A stretch of 64,000 nucleotides of DNA from Corynebacterium epidermidicanis (lineage in GTDB: Bacteria > Actinomycetota > Actinomycetes > Mycobacteriales > Mycobacteriaceae). The stretch's first letter is position 1. The number at the start of each line of letters is the position of its first letter. The stretch lies in NCBI RefSeq assembly GCF_001021025.1, contig NZ_CP011541.1, forward strand, positions 2,418,001 through 2,482,000. Direction: 5' to 3'. Of the stretch, positions 18,331 to 24,925 are shown piece after piece. Below the pieces are notes generated by a model. The model had not been told where the DNA came from, made no database searches, and was given only the letters and a program-made list of their open reading frames with translations. A program made the translations under genes and the position numbers.

Positions 18331-19716
18331 TTAGATCACCAGGCCCAACAGCAGCACGCAGATGAGGCCCACCACGGACAGGATGGTCTCCATCAGCGAC
18401 CAGGTTTTAAAGGTCTGCCCGATTGTCATGCCGAAGTATTCCTTGACCAGCCAGAAGCCCGCGTCGTTGACGTGGGAGAGGAAGACGGAGCCTGCGCCGA
18501 TCGCCAGCACCAGCAGGGCGATATGGGTATCAGTCATGCCAGCTGCAGCAACTGGAGCCATGATGCCCGCGGTGGTGATGGTGGAAACTGTCGCGGAACC
18601 GGTGGCCAGGCGAATCGCCACGGCGACCAACCAGCCGGCGAACAGTGGCGACAGTGGAGCGCCCTGGATCCAGGCACCGATGACCTTTGCCACGCCGGTG
18701 TCCACCAGCGTCTGCTTGAAACCGCCACCAGCACCGACGATGAGCAAGATGCCGGCAATCGGGCCGAACGAACCGCCGACGATGCTGGAGATTTCCTTCA
18801 GAGACTTACCGACGCGCAAGCCGAGAACCACCATGCCGAAAAGGACCGTGATCAGCAGTGCGACCAGCGGGGAACCTGCAAAGTCGAAGAAAACGCGAAC
18901 GCCATTCTTCTTGTCCAGGCCGATCGTTTCGGTGACGGTGCGGGCCAGCATGAGGACCACGGGCAGCATGATCACGGAAATGGCCGTCGCAAAGCTTGGG
19001 CGCTGAGAGCGGTCCGGCTTCTCTTCGGAGTCGAAGCTGGCAGGAGCCTCTATCGGCACCCACTTGGCCATGATCTTGGCGGCAAAGGGACCGGAAATAG
19101 CGACAGTCGGGACGGCGACCAGGAGGCCGAGGCCCAGGGTGAGACCGAGGTTCGCGTGCAGGGCGTCAATAGCGATCAGCGGGCCAGGGTGCGGCGGCAC
19201 CAAACCGTGCAGTGCGGACAGGCCGGCGAGTGCTGGGATACCGAGCAGGATCACTGGAATCTTTGAACGGCGCGCGACCAGCATGACCACCGGGATCAGC
19301 AGCACCAGACCAACCTCGAAGAAGAGCGGAATACCGATGATGAAGGCCAGGGCCGCCATCACCCACGGCAGCTTGCCGACGGTCGTGCGGTCGAGGAAGG
19401 TATCGACGATCTCATCGGCACCCCCGGATTCCACCAGCAGCGCACCAATCGCAGCACCCAATGCGATGAGCACACCCACGCCTGCGACCGTGGAGCCCAT
19501 GCCCGAGGAAAACGCGGTGAAGGTCTTGCCCAACGGCACACCCGCGGTCAGAGCCATGACGGCCGAGCCGAGCATCAGGGACAAGAACGGGTGAATCTTC
19601 GCCCAAGAAATCAGGCCGATGATGGCAAAAATACCGAGGCACGCTGCGAAGACGAGCTGGCCGCTAGGGGCTGTCGTCAATGGGGTGGCATCGGCTGCAA
19701 GAATGCTATGCAACAT
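18331..19716 (-). CDS. gntP: Gluconate:H+ symporter GntP
   Basis: A 461-residue integral membrane protein of the GntP family (about 12-14 helices). Typical stretches are HPFLSLMLGSAVMALTAGVPL, IGIPLFFEVGLVLLIPVV, GLVPPHPGPLIAIDAL and SHVNDAGFWLVKEYFG. It imports gluconate or a related aldonate. Its ATG overlaps the gntK stop by one base (TAATG), so it is the second gene of a gntK-gntP operon. The pairing with gluconokinase fixes the substrate fairly well. Confidence 0.93.
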   Translation of the reverse strand: MLHSILAADATPLTTAPSGQLVFAACLGIFAIIGLISWAKIHPFLSLMLGSAVMALTAGVPLGKTFTAFSSGMGSTVAGVGVLIALGAAIGALLVESGGADEIVDTFLDRTTVGKLPWVMAALAFIIGIPLFFEVGLVLLIPVVMLVARRSKIPVILLGIPALAGLSALHGLVPPHPGPLIAIDALHANLGLTLGLGLLVAVPTVAISGPFAAKIMAKWVPIEAPASFDSEEKPDRSQRPSFATAISVIMLPVVLMLARTVTETIGLDKKNGVRVFFDFAGSPLVALLITVLFGMVVLGLRVGKSLKEISSIVGGSFGPIAGILLIVGAGGGFKQTLVDTGVAKVIGAWIQGAPLSPLFAGWLVAVAIRLATGSATVSTITTAGIMAPVAAAGMTDTHIALLVLAIGAGSVFLSHVNDAGFWLVKEYFGMTIGQTFKTWSLMETILSVVGLICVLLLGLVI

Positions 19717-20237
19717 TAAATTTCCTTCAGGTTGAGGACGGCCAGAATCTGATCGGCAAGATCCCGCGGGCTCGCCTCGATGTTCAACGCGAGGCCGTTT
19801 TCGTCGGCTTCCAGTGGCTCGAGTGTCGCGAATTGCGATGGCAGCAACGAAGTTGGCATGAAGTGGCCGGCACGGTGCGACATGCGCTCGCCAATGAGTT
19901 CGATCGGGCCGTCGAGATGCACGAACAGTACGGTCCCCTCGGCCTCGCGGAGGAGGTCACGGTAGGAGCGCTTGAGTGCGGAGCAAGTCACGATACTGCT
20001 GCGCTTCTCGACGGCCTGTGCACTCATCCAGTCGCGCAACGTGCGCAACCATGGCCAGCGATCATCGTCGTTAAGTGCATGACCGGCGGCCATCTTCGCC
20101 TTGTTTGCTTCAGGATGGAAGTCGTCTGCTTCGGCGTAGGGCCAGCCAAGCTGGTCATGGAGCAGGCTAGCTACTGAAGTCTTCCCGCTGCCACTGACTC
20201 CCATCAGGACGACATGGACAGGTTGCTCAACCTCCAT
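19716..20237 (-). CDS. gntK: Gluconokinase
   Basis: A 173-residue P-loop kinase of the GntK/thermoresistant gluconokinase family that makes 6-phosphogluconate for the pentose phosphate pathway. The Walker A motif is MGVSGSGKTSVA, followed by EADDFHPEANKAKMAAGHALNDDDRWPWL, the family signature, and CSALKRSYRDLLR. I chose the ATG at 20237 because GAGGT lies 8 nt upstream; a GTG three codons earlier overlaps that ribosome site. First gene of the operon with gntP. The promoter region holds a perfect inverted repeat, a candidate GntR-type operator. Confidence 0.93.
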   Translation of the reverse strand: MEVEQPVHVVLMGVSGSGKTSVASLLHDQLGWPYAEADDFHPEANKAKMAAGHALNDDDRWPWLRTLRDWMSAQAVEKRSSIVTCSALKRSYRDLLREAEGTVLFVHLDGPIELIGERMSHRAGHFMPTSLLPSQFATLEPLEADENGLALNIEASPRDLADQILAVLNLKEI

Positions 20238-20255
20238 TGTCGACACCTCAATTCT

Positions 20256-20290
20256 TCAAATGGGTCGTTAAAATTGTTATATCCATTTGA
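20256..20290 (-). promoter_or_regulatory. Inverted-repeat operator candidate for gntK-gntP
   Basis: TCAAATGG at 20256-20263 pairs perfectly with CCATTTGA at 20283-20290. The 19-bp spacer is AT-rich and contains TATAAC on the minus strand, a possible -10. The centre is about 36 bp upstream of the gntK start. This arrangement fits repression by a sugar-acid-responsive regulator such as GntR1/GntR2 of C. glutamicum. The site does not obviously match the GntR1 consensus I remember, so the regulator is open. Confidence 0.5.
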
Positions 20291-20559
20291 CCATGCAAGT
20301 GCCAATACAAAGAATTCTCACTAGGTGATTGTTTTCACTTGGAGAGTTTCTTGCGGGACTGATGCTGACCAGAGCTATTGAGTCTCAGAATTTCGGGTAA
20401 TTGCCCCCACACGGCCGGTCAATCAGGTTAAAACCCCGTATTGCAATTTATGCCTAACCTTTACCAACCGGTTATAGACATGTGATTGCATTAGCAAATC
20501 GACGGTTTTAGGCTGGGCAGTGCCATGAGGCATGAGGCTCACCGACCAGGGAGGAACCT
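20291..20559. other. Non-coding stretch between gntK and the decayed cassette
   Basis: No convincing ORF on either strand. It marks the left edge of the accessory island. Only short hydrophilic reading frames occur here, and no IS end was recognised. Confidence 0.6.
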
Positions 20560-21057
20560 TTGAAAAAACGCGATGCCGTGTGCAATTAGCGCTCTCTTGA
20601 TTGCGCTTGCGGCTTGACACCCTATGAACGCGGCTACCGCTAACAACTCGATTCCAAGTAGCCATGCCACCTATACCGTGACCCGCACCAGCGAGTACGG
20701 CTCAGAACTCAAGGTTCAGGATGCACGCGTCGAAAAGCATGGAACTGACGTTGTCATCATTGGAAAAACGGCTACCAGGAGAACATTTCCGAGGAGCTCA
20801 CGGATTATCCATACGTCACGGCAACCATGGGCAATAGCACAACTGTCCAATTTGCGCTCAGCGAAGAAAAGATTCGGAAAATTGAGTCAGGTGTTTCGAT
20901 GTGGGACGTCAGCTGGAAATGTGCCCTCGATACCTGGGGTACCGAAGCAATGGCTGGTTCCGTTGCGGTTATCGGCGTAGACACCGCAGCCGGACTGGTA
21001 GCTGCTTCAGCCCTAGGAGGGGCAGCTGCCGGTGCAGCAGGATCTTGTTTCAGCTAA
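20560..21057 (+). pseudogene. Decayed bacteriocin-like secreted protein gene
   Basis: Starts at TTG with GGGAGG upstream, like its intact relative at 22853. The reading frame is broken: one frame change after codon 7 (near 20581), an in-frame TGA at the end of the signal-peptide helix (AISALLIALAA then stop), and a second frame change near 20760. The joined product would be a signal peptide, a polar middle (YTVTRTSEYGSELKVQD, then WKNGYQENISEELTDYPYV) and a C-terminal Gly/Ala-rich segment beginning WKCALDTWGTE and ending AGAAGSCFS, with two Cys. This is the same layout as the intact protein at 22853, so I read it as a paralogue lost by mutation. It could also be recent sequencing error, but three lesions argue against that. 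Confidence 0.7.
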
Positions 21058-21063
21058 CCAAGA

Positions 21064-21315
21064 GTGAAAGGCCCGCCCATTAGTATTGTTGTAATCTTTG
21101 CGGTCGTCATAGCATCGCTCGGCATCCCCAGACTAATTCAGTTGACTAACTCAGCCTCGGCTCGCGAAGTGACGAGCATTGTTTTTGCAGTTGCTAGTAT
21201 CGCCTTCATTATCGTCGCCTATCGTGCGAACATGCCCATGTGAATTATTTTGATCGCTATGCTTTCGACGGTTCTTTTTGCTGCTGTCGGAATCGCGCTT
21301 GGATCGAAGCGATAA
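21064..21315 (+). pseudogene. Small membrane protein, interrupted by TGA (immunity-like)
   Basis: GTG at 21064, seven bases after the preceding stop. The first 59 codons (MKGPPISIVVIFAVVIASLG onward) contain two hydrophobic helices and end at TGA (21241-21243). The same frame continues as IILIAMLSTVLFAAVGIALG and stops at TAA (21313-21315), adding a third helix. A single TGG-to-TGA change would explain the break. The three-helix layout and position after a secreted Cys/Gly-rich protein parallel the intact gene at 23405. The 59-codon product alone could still be made. Confidence 0.6.
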
Positions 21316-21530
21316 GAAAACCCCGCCCCCTACCTCCAGGAGTGAACTGGCCCCCGGAGGGCTTCGCTGCTAGGGTGTTCTGCTTAACACGGTCGTCCCC
21401 GTAGAAGCCGTTGTTGTCGGACTGGGAGCACTGTACCTGTGCGGTGGCGTAACGCAAGGATGGGCCCACCTCGTCGATTTCCAGCCCAAACACGCTGCAC
21501 TTTTTCACCCTCACGGGTTTCATAGGAACG
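21316..21530. other. Unassigned stretch before the IS256 fragment
   Basis: About 215 bp without a convincing gene. A minus-strand frame across it reads SLRYATAQVQCSQSDNN, which looks partly protein-like, but has no start context or recognisable family. It may be a remnant cut by the IS256-type element. Confidence 0.4.
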
Positions 21531-22217
21531 TTGTTGGAGGTGCCCCTTGAGCGCTGGGGTGCATCGTTTTGGTCAGGGGTATGCGCAGAACTGGCTAACC
21601 GCGGAATTGAAGACGTCTTCATCGTTGCCTGCGACGGGCTGAAAGGTCTGCCGGAAGCTATTGAAGCGACCTGGCCGCACTCGCTGGTGCAGACCTGTGT
21701 GGTGCATCTGATCCGTAACGCCAACACATACGTCGCCTACGGTGACCGCAAAGCCGTCTCCGCCGCGCTGAGAGAGGTCTACACGGCAGTCAATGAGACC
21801 GAAGCACGCAGCGCGCTTAACCGGTTTGCTGACAGTGACCTCGGTAAGAAATACCCACAATCTGTCTTGGTATGGGAACGCGCCTGGGAGAGGTTTGTAC
21901 CGTTTCTGCAGTTCACTCCTCAGGTGCGGAAAATGATCTACACGACCAACGCGATCGAATCACTTAATAGTGAACTGCGTAAAGCCACCCGCAATCGCAT
22001 CCAGTTCCCCAACGATATCGCTGCTGTAAAAGCGCTGTGGTTGACGATCTGCACGATCGAAGACAAACGAGCACTCAAGCGTGCAAAGAAAGCGAAAGGG
22101 GCACCGAAACCAGATAAATCAGGACGCATAATCGAAGGGAGAACAACCGTCGGCTGGATGGAAGCACTCAACCAAATGATCGTCGCCTACCCCGACCGAT
22201 TCGCCCCATACATCTAG
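21531..22217 (+). pseudogene. IS256-family transposase, C-terminal fragment
   Basis: About 225 codons of an IS256 (mutator-type) transposase. Recognisable blocks are FWSGVCAELANRGIEDVFIVACDGLKG (second catalytic Asp), SLVQTCVVHLIRN, FTPQVRKMIYTTNAIESLNSELRK (catalytic Glu) and the C-terminal WMEALNQMIVAYPDRF. The N-terminal part with the first Asp is missing, so the element cannot transpose by itself. The right end of the element is probably just past the AACTTGACACGCCC sequence around 22250. No left end was found. Confidence 0.88.
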
Positions 22218-22725
22218 AAAACAAAACACCACACACAAAAAACTTGACACGCCCTGGTCGGTAGCCACCAACCAGTCCGTACCGATACCTGCTCATCCTT
22301 GATGTGTGCTGGGCGCACACGTGCGGTAGGGCTGGCGTCGCAACCGTAAACAAAGAGAGCAAGGGAACCGCCAGGTTCCCGCGCTAGCCCTCGAAACGAT
22401 CCGATTCCATTGGGGCGAGATTCGTTAGGAAAGGGCCGGTTACTACCGGAAACATATGTTTCTACGGTTATATAGTTATAGGCGACCTGGGCAAATACCT
22501 AAACCCGCTGGTCAATCCCTGTGGATAACTGCAACCGTGATGTTAAATCAGCGCAACCTGACCAGCGGAAACGAAAGCACCCCAGAGTGGGGTGCTTGGT
22601 GTTAGTCTCGATCGCAAAACCCTCAGCATTAGGAGCGGAATTGCTCCAGGCGTTCACTTCCTCTTATGCGAAACGGATTCACTCAAATGCTCTCGAAATG
22701 AGCCTGTGTCACTTTTAAGGCGGGG
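22218..22725. other. Intergenic stretch with inverted repeats, no clear gene
   Basis: It holds the probable right end of the IS256 remnant and several hairpins: GGGAACC/GGTTCCC (22363-22380), CCGCTGGTCA/TGACCAGCGG (22505-22514 and 22559-22568, 44-nt spacer) and AAGCACCCC/GGGGTGCTT (22575-22583 and 22589-22597), the last resembling an intrinsic terminator without a strong T-run. Short reading frames here are not convincing as genes. The base composition becomes AT-rich toward the right. Confidence 0.5.
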
Positions 22726-22741
22726 GTATCTGTTCAGATAC
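22726..22741. promoter_or_regulatory. Palindrome upstream of the bacteriocin-like gene
   Basis: GTATCTGTTCAGATAC is a perfect 7-bp-arm palindrome with a TT centre, 112 bp upstream of the TTG start at 22853. LuxR/NarL-type response regulators often bind such 16-18-bp palindromes, and one is encoded nearby at 24090. This link is inference. Confidence 0.5.
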
Positions 22742-22757
22742 TTCCTGGTCCATCACG

Positions 22758-22826
22758 AATCTAGATCTACTATTTCCAGTTATTCTTTAGTCAATCACTT
22801 GTTTGGAGATCGTGAAATCTAGATCT
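22758..22826. repeat. Direct repeat AATCTAGATCT in the promoter region
   Basis: The 11-bp sequence AATCTAGATCT occurs at 22758-22768 and 22816-22826, a 58-bp period. It contains the palindromes ATCTAGAT and AGATCT. The two copies flank the stretch where a promoter for the gene at 22853 should be. A regulator or looping site is possible. Confidence 0.5.
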
Positions 22827-22852
22827 TCCCGTTCGAAAGGTGGAGTAATCCA

Positions 22853-23371
22853 TTGAAGTCTATTGGCTCTCATTTGGTGTCAGCTCTAGGTATCGGGGCC
22901 ACCGCTCTCATTGGGGTGATGGCTGCAATCGCCCCAGCCTATGCTATTGAAACCGTCCCTTCCGTAGCTTCTGAGCAGAATAAACCAGCTGATTTTTGGT
23001 TTACCTCAGAAGAGGGAATCCGCACTTTCGACATCGAGGAAAATGTTCTTGTTCCTCATCTTCTCGCTGGTGACCAGATCAAGATTGAAGGAAATATTAT
23101 TAATGCTTATAACGCACAGGGAAAACTTGTTGCAAGCATCAAAGCAGATCTTCCTGAGGGGCTTGTCCTAAAGTACACCGACGGCGTAATCTACGCGGGC
23201 AGCGAGAGCGGAGACGCCCCACGTTGTATCGATAACAAATGGATATCTTTGGGTATTAATATCGCTGCCGATGCATTGGTTTGTGCTCCGCTAGGAGTCG
23301 CAACTGGTGGTGCAGGCGGTTTTGCCTGCGGCGCAGCTGTAGGCACTGGTATTACAGCAGCCAGTTGCTAG
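22853..23371 (+). CDS. Secreted bacteriocin-like precursor (Cys/Gly-rich C-terminus)
   Basis: A 172-residue protein starting at TTG, with AAAGGTGGAG upstream. Residues 1-31 are a Sec signal peptide ending in PAYA|IE. The middle (about 32-124) is polar and contains DQIKIEGNIINAYNAQGKLV. The C-terminal 48 residues (125-172) contain four Cys (125, 144, 159, 172) in a hydrophobic Gly/Ala-rich background (CAPLGVATGGAGGFACGAAV), ending in Cys. That layout resembles bacteriocin precursors with a pro-region and a Cys-stabilised hydrophobic core, such as halocin-C8-like proteins. I do not recognise the family with certainty. It is followed 33 bp later by a three-helix membrane protein, the expected place for an immunity gene. 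It is also in the same island as a peptide-kinase-regulator unit. Confidence 0.75.
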   Translation: MKSIGSHLVSALGIGATALIGVMAAIAPAYAIETVPSVASEQNKPADFWFTSEEGIRTFDIEENVLVPHLLAGDQIKIEGNIINAYNAQGKLVASIKADLPEGLVLKYTDGVIYAGSESGDAPRCIDNKWISLGINIAADALVCAPLGVATGGAGGFACGAAVGTGITAASC

Positions 23372-23404
23372 TAATTGATGCAGAGATAGGAAGGCATTTA
23401 AGAA

Positions 23405-23722
23405 ATGGGTGAAGTATCGGGCGGAACTGTTGTAAAGACCCCAGCAGGGTTGAAGGTTCCTTTGTTTCTGTATGCTGTAGCAATTGCAGTGCTAATCTCT
23501 GCCGGATCAGCGGCTGCACTTTATAAAATTAACTACCCCTGGTGGGTGTGGATTGTAGAGGCATTGATCCTTTTGCCTATTGTTTATGGGATTTCTCATA
23601 AACTGACCAGCGCCGATAACTCTGGCGACTATGTAATTGTTAGCCGCCCGAAGGTAATTTCATTTGCCACAATTTCAGCAGTTGTGATCGCAATCTTGAT
23701 TATTGTCGCCGTTGTCTTGTAA
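23405..23722 (+). CDS. Small membrane protein, immunity candidate
   Basis: A 105-residue protein with three predicted helices: LFLYAVAIAVLISAGSAAAL, WWVWIVEALILLPIVYGI and the C-terminal ISFATISAVVIAILIIVAVV. There is no recognised domain. It starts at ATG with AGGAAGG 12 nt upstream and directly follows the secreted Cys-rich protein. A 22-bp perfect hairpin terminator comes after it, so the two genes form a closed transcription unit. Small membrane proteins next to bacteriocin genes usually give self-protection; that role is inference here. Confidence 0.75.
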   Translation: MGEVSGGTVVKTPAGLKVPLFLYAVAIAVLISAGSAAALYKINYPWWVWIVEALILLPIVYGISHKLTSADNSGDYVIVSRPKVISFATISAVVIAILIIVAVVL

Positions 23723-23764
23723 AAATCTGTTCTCTTTTTAGCGAGGCATAGTTTATTCTGCGTT

Positions 23765-23817
23765 GCCGACACAGGGTTTACTTCTTTATACCTAGAAGAA
23801 GTAAACCCTGTGTCGGC
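23765..23817 (+). terminator. Strong intrinsic terminator
   Basis: A perfect 22-bp stem (23765-23786 pairs with 23796-23817) around a 9-nt loop, followed by TTGTTTAAT. It closes the bacteriocin-like operon. The stem is longer than usual for a terminator in this window. Confidence 0.85.
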
Positions 23818-23876
23818 TTGTTTAATAGGTTTAGTGACTCTTCGCAATATGTAGGGAGATGGCTGGGGTGAGGTGA

Positions 23877-24023
23877 AATCTGCGAAACACTAACCTGCCC
23901 AAACCAAAGCCTACTGTGCACATTAGTAATAACATCCCAGATGATGTTGTTTGTGGTACCGCCGAATTCGGCATCACCATACCTGGCTCAGCAGACGCCG
24001 GGGACTGCATCGTCGTGGTCTAA
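23877..24023 (+). pseudogene. C-terminal coding remnant, unknown protein
   Basis: An open frame of 48 codons without a start codon in good context. It ends with TVHISNNIPDDVVCGTAEF and GSADAGDCIVVV before TAA. The composition looks protein-coding and the two Cys suggest a secreted protein, but I do not recognise the family. It lies between the cassette terminator and the convergent response regulator and could be the tail of a lost gene. Confidence 0.35.
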
Positions 24024-24089
24024 ACCGTGAAGAGTCGGTTTCTTAAAGGGAAACTCTATGGTCATGTATAAAGCGGACGATTACTAGAA

Positions 24090-24731
24090 TCATGTGTAAG
24101 AAAGGTGCTTGACGACTAGTTCTACTCGGTTAGATACGCCATATTTGGCAAAGAGTGATGAGATTGTTTTTCTAATCGTGATTTCTGCAAAGTTTAATTT
24201 ATGGGCAATTTGTATGTTCGTGTTCCCTTCGCATAGAAGGGTAATGACTGCTTGCTCCCGTGAAGTTAGATTGAGGAATTTGTGAACCTCTTCGAATGAT
24301 TTATTCGTTGAAGGAGTATCGGGCAGTAATCTCTGGAGACAGTCAGGAGAAATACTTGTTCCTCCATTAAGCGCGTCGCGAAGAGAAAAGATAATAGCGT
24401 TTGGGGTCTCGCCTTTGATGATGTAACCCACAGCGCCGAGACGAAGAGCTTGGACCATGGTTTCATCAGTGTCGTAGGCGGTCATCGCAACGAACAAAGG
24501 GGGAGAATTGAGTCTTTGTACACAATGAAGTAATTCAATTCCATTCATGTCAGGCATATGTATATCTGACAAGACAAGATCGCAGCTATGGGCGTTTAAC
24601 CATTCTACGGCAATTTTTCCAGTAGTGGCAGTGGCCACAATTTGTAAATCATCCGTTGTGGATAGATAAATCGGAAACCCCTCGAGGACTGTGGGGTCAT
24701 CATCAACGAGAAGGATGCGATTGGGCATCAT
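24090..24731 (-). CDS. Two-component response regulator, LuxR/NarL type
   Basis: A 213-residue regulator. The receiver domain has the acidic pocket ILLVDDDP, the phospho-acceptor Asp in DLVLSDIHMPDMNG, the conserved Thr in VAMTAYD and Lys in GYIIKGETP. The C-terminal LuxR HTH is FLNLTSREQAVITLLCEGNTNIQIAHKL followed by TIRKTISSLFAKYGVSNRVE. I chose the ATG at 24731 because it overlaps the stop of the upstream 59-codon secreted peptide gene (ATGA); a second ATG follows at once. It is co-directional with a histidine kinase gene, its likely partner. It would be expected to bind DNA as a dimer and may control nearby genes. Confidence 0.93.
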   Translation of the reverse strand: MMPNRILLVDDDPTVLEGFPIYLSTTDDLQIVATATTGKIAVEWLNAHSCDLVLSDIHMPDMNGIELLHCVQRLNSPPLFVAMTAYDTDETMVQALRLGAVGYIIKGETPNAIIFSLRDALNGGTSISPDCLQRLLPDTPSTNKSFEEVHKFLNLTSREQAVITLLCEGNTNIQIAHKLNFAEITIRKTISSLFAKYGVSNRVELVVKHLSYT

Positions 24732-24907
24732 TTGCACCAGGGGTGGGGGTGTCCGCTTTTGCACCCCAGCAAATCAGGGATTACCTGGTAGATACTAATT
24801 GCTGGTTGTGTGGCTGACTGTATCGACGTAGTCGATTGGGCAGTAGCTATAGGAGGGAATATAGAACTCACGATTAGCACGAGAGTGATAGGGAGAAAGT
24901 TTCTCAT
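24728..24907 (-). CDS. Small secreted peptide between kinase and regulator genes
   Basis: A 59-codon gene reading MRNFLPITLVLIVSSIF, then PPIATA|QSTTSIQSATQ, ending GCKSGHPHPWCK. Residues 1-23 make a Sec signal peptide with an ATA|QS cleavage site, leaving a 36-residue mature peptide. The two Cys, eight residues apart near the C-terminus, could close a disulfide loop; the C-x3-H-x-H-x2-C spacing could also bind a metal ion. The stop TGA overlaps the ATG of the response regulator (ATGA), and the gene begins 18 bp after the kinase stop, so the three genes form one unit. A signal peptide (pheromone) or accessory sensor is the best guess. No family recognised. Confidence 0.7.
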   Translation of the reverse strand: MRNFLPITLVLIVSSIFPPIATAQSTTSIQSATQPAISIYQVIPDLLGCKSGHPHPWCK

Positions 24908-24925
24908 AATCTATTCTTATACACC

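Noticed and set aside
21257..21727. A 156-codon minus-strand frame across the IS256 fragment with a stretch reading SLRYATAQVQCSQSDNN
   Set aside because: It overlaps the clear transposase frame on the plus strand, has no family match I know and no ribosome site. At most a remnant.
22521..22822. Two short plus-strand frames (65 and 76 codons) upstream of the bacteriocin-like gene
   Set aside because: They overlap each other, run through the regulatory palindrome and repeats, and have no recognisable composition or start context.
24728..24764. A longer N-terminus for the response regulator (starting at 24764)
   Set aside because: The first 11 residues (MQKRTPPPLVQ) would overlap the secreted peptide gene in another frame and precede the normal receiver-domain start. 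The ATG at 24731 overlaps the peptide stop and fits coupling.
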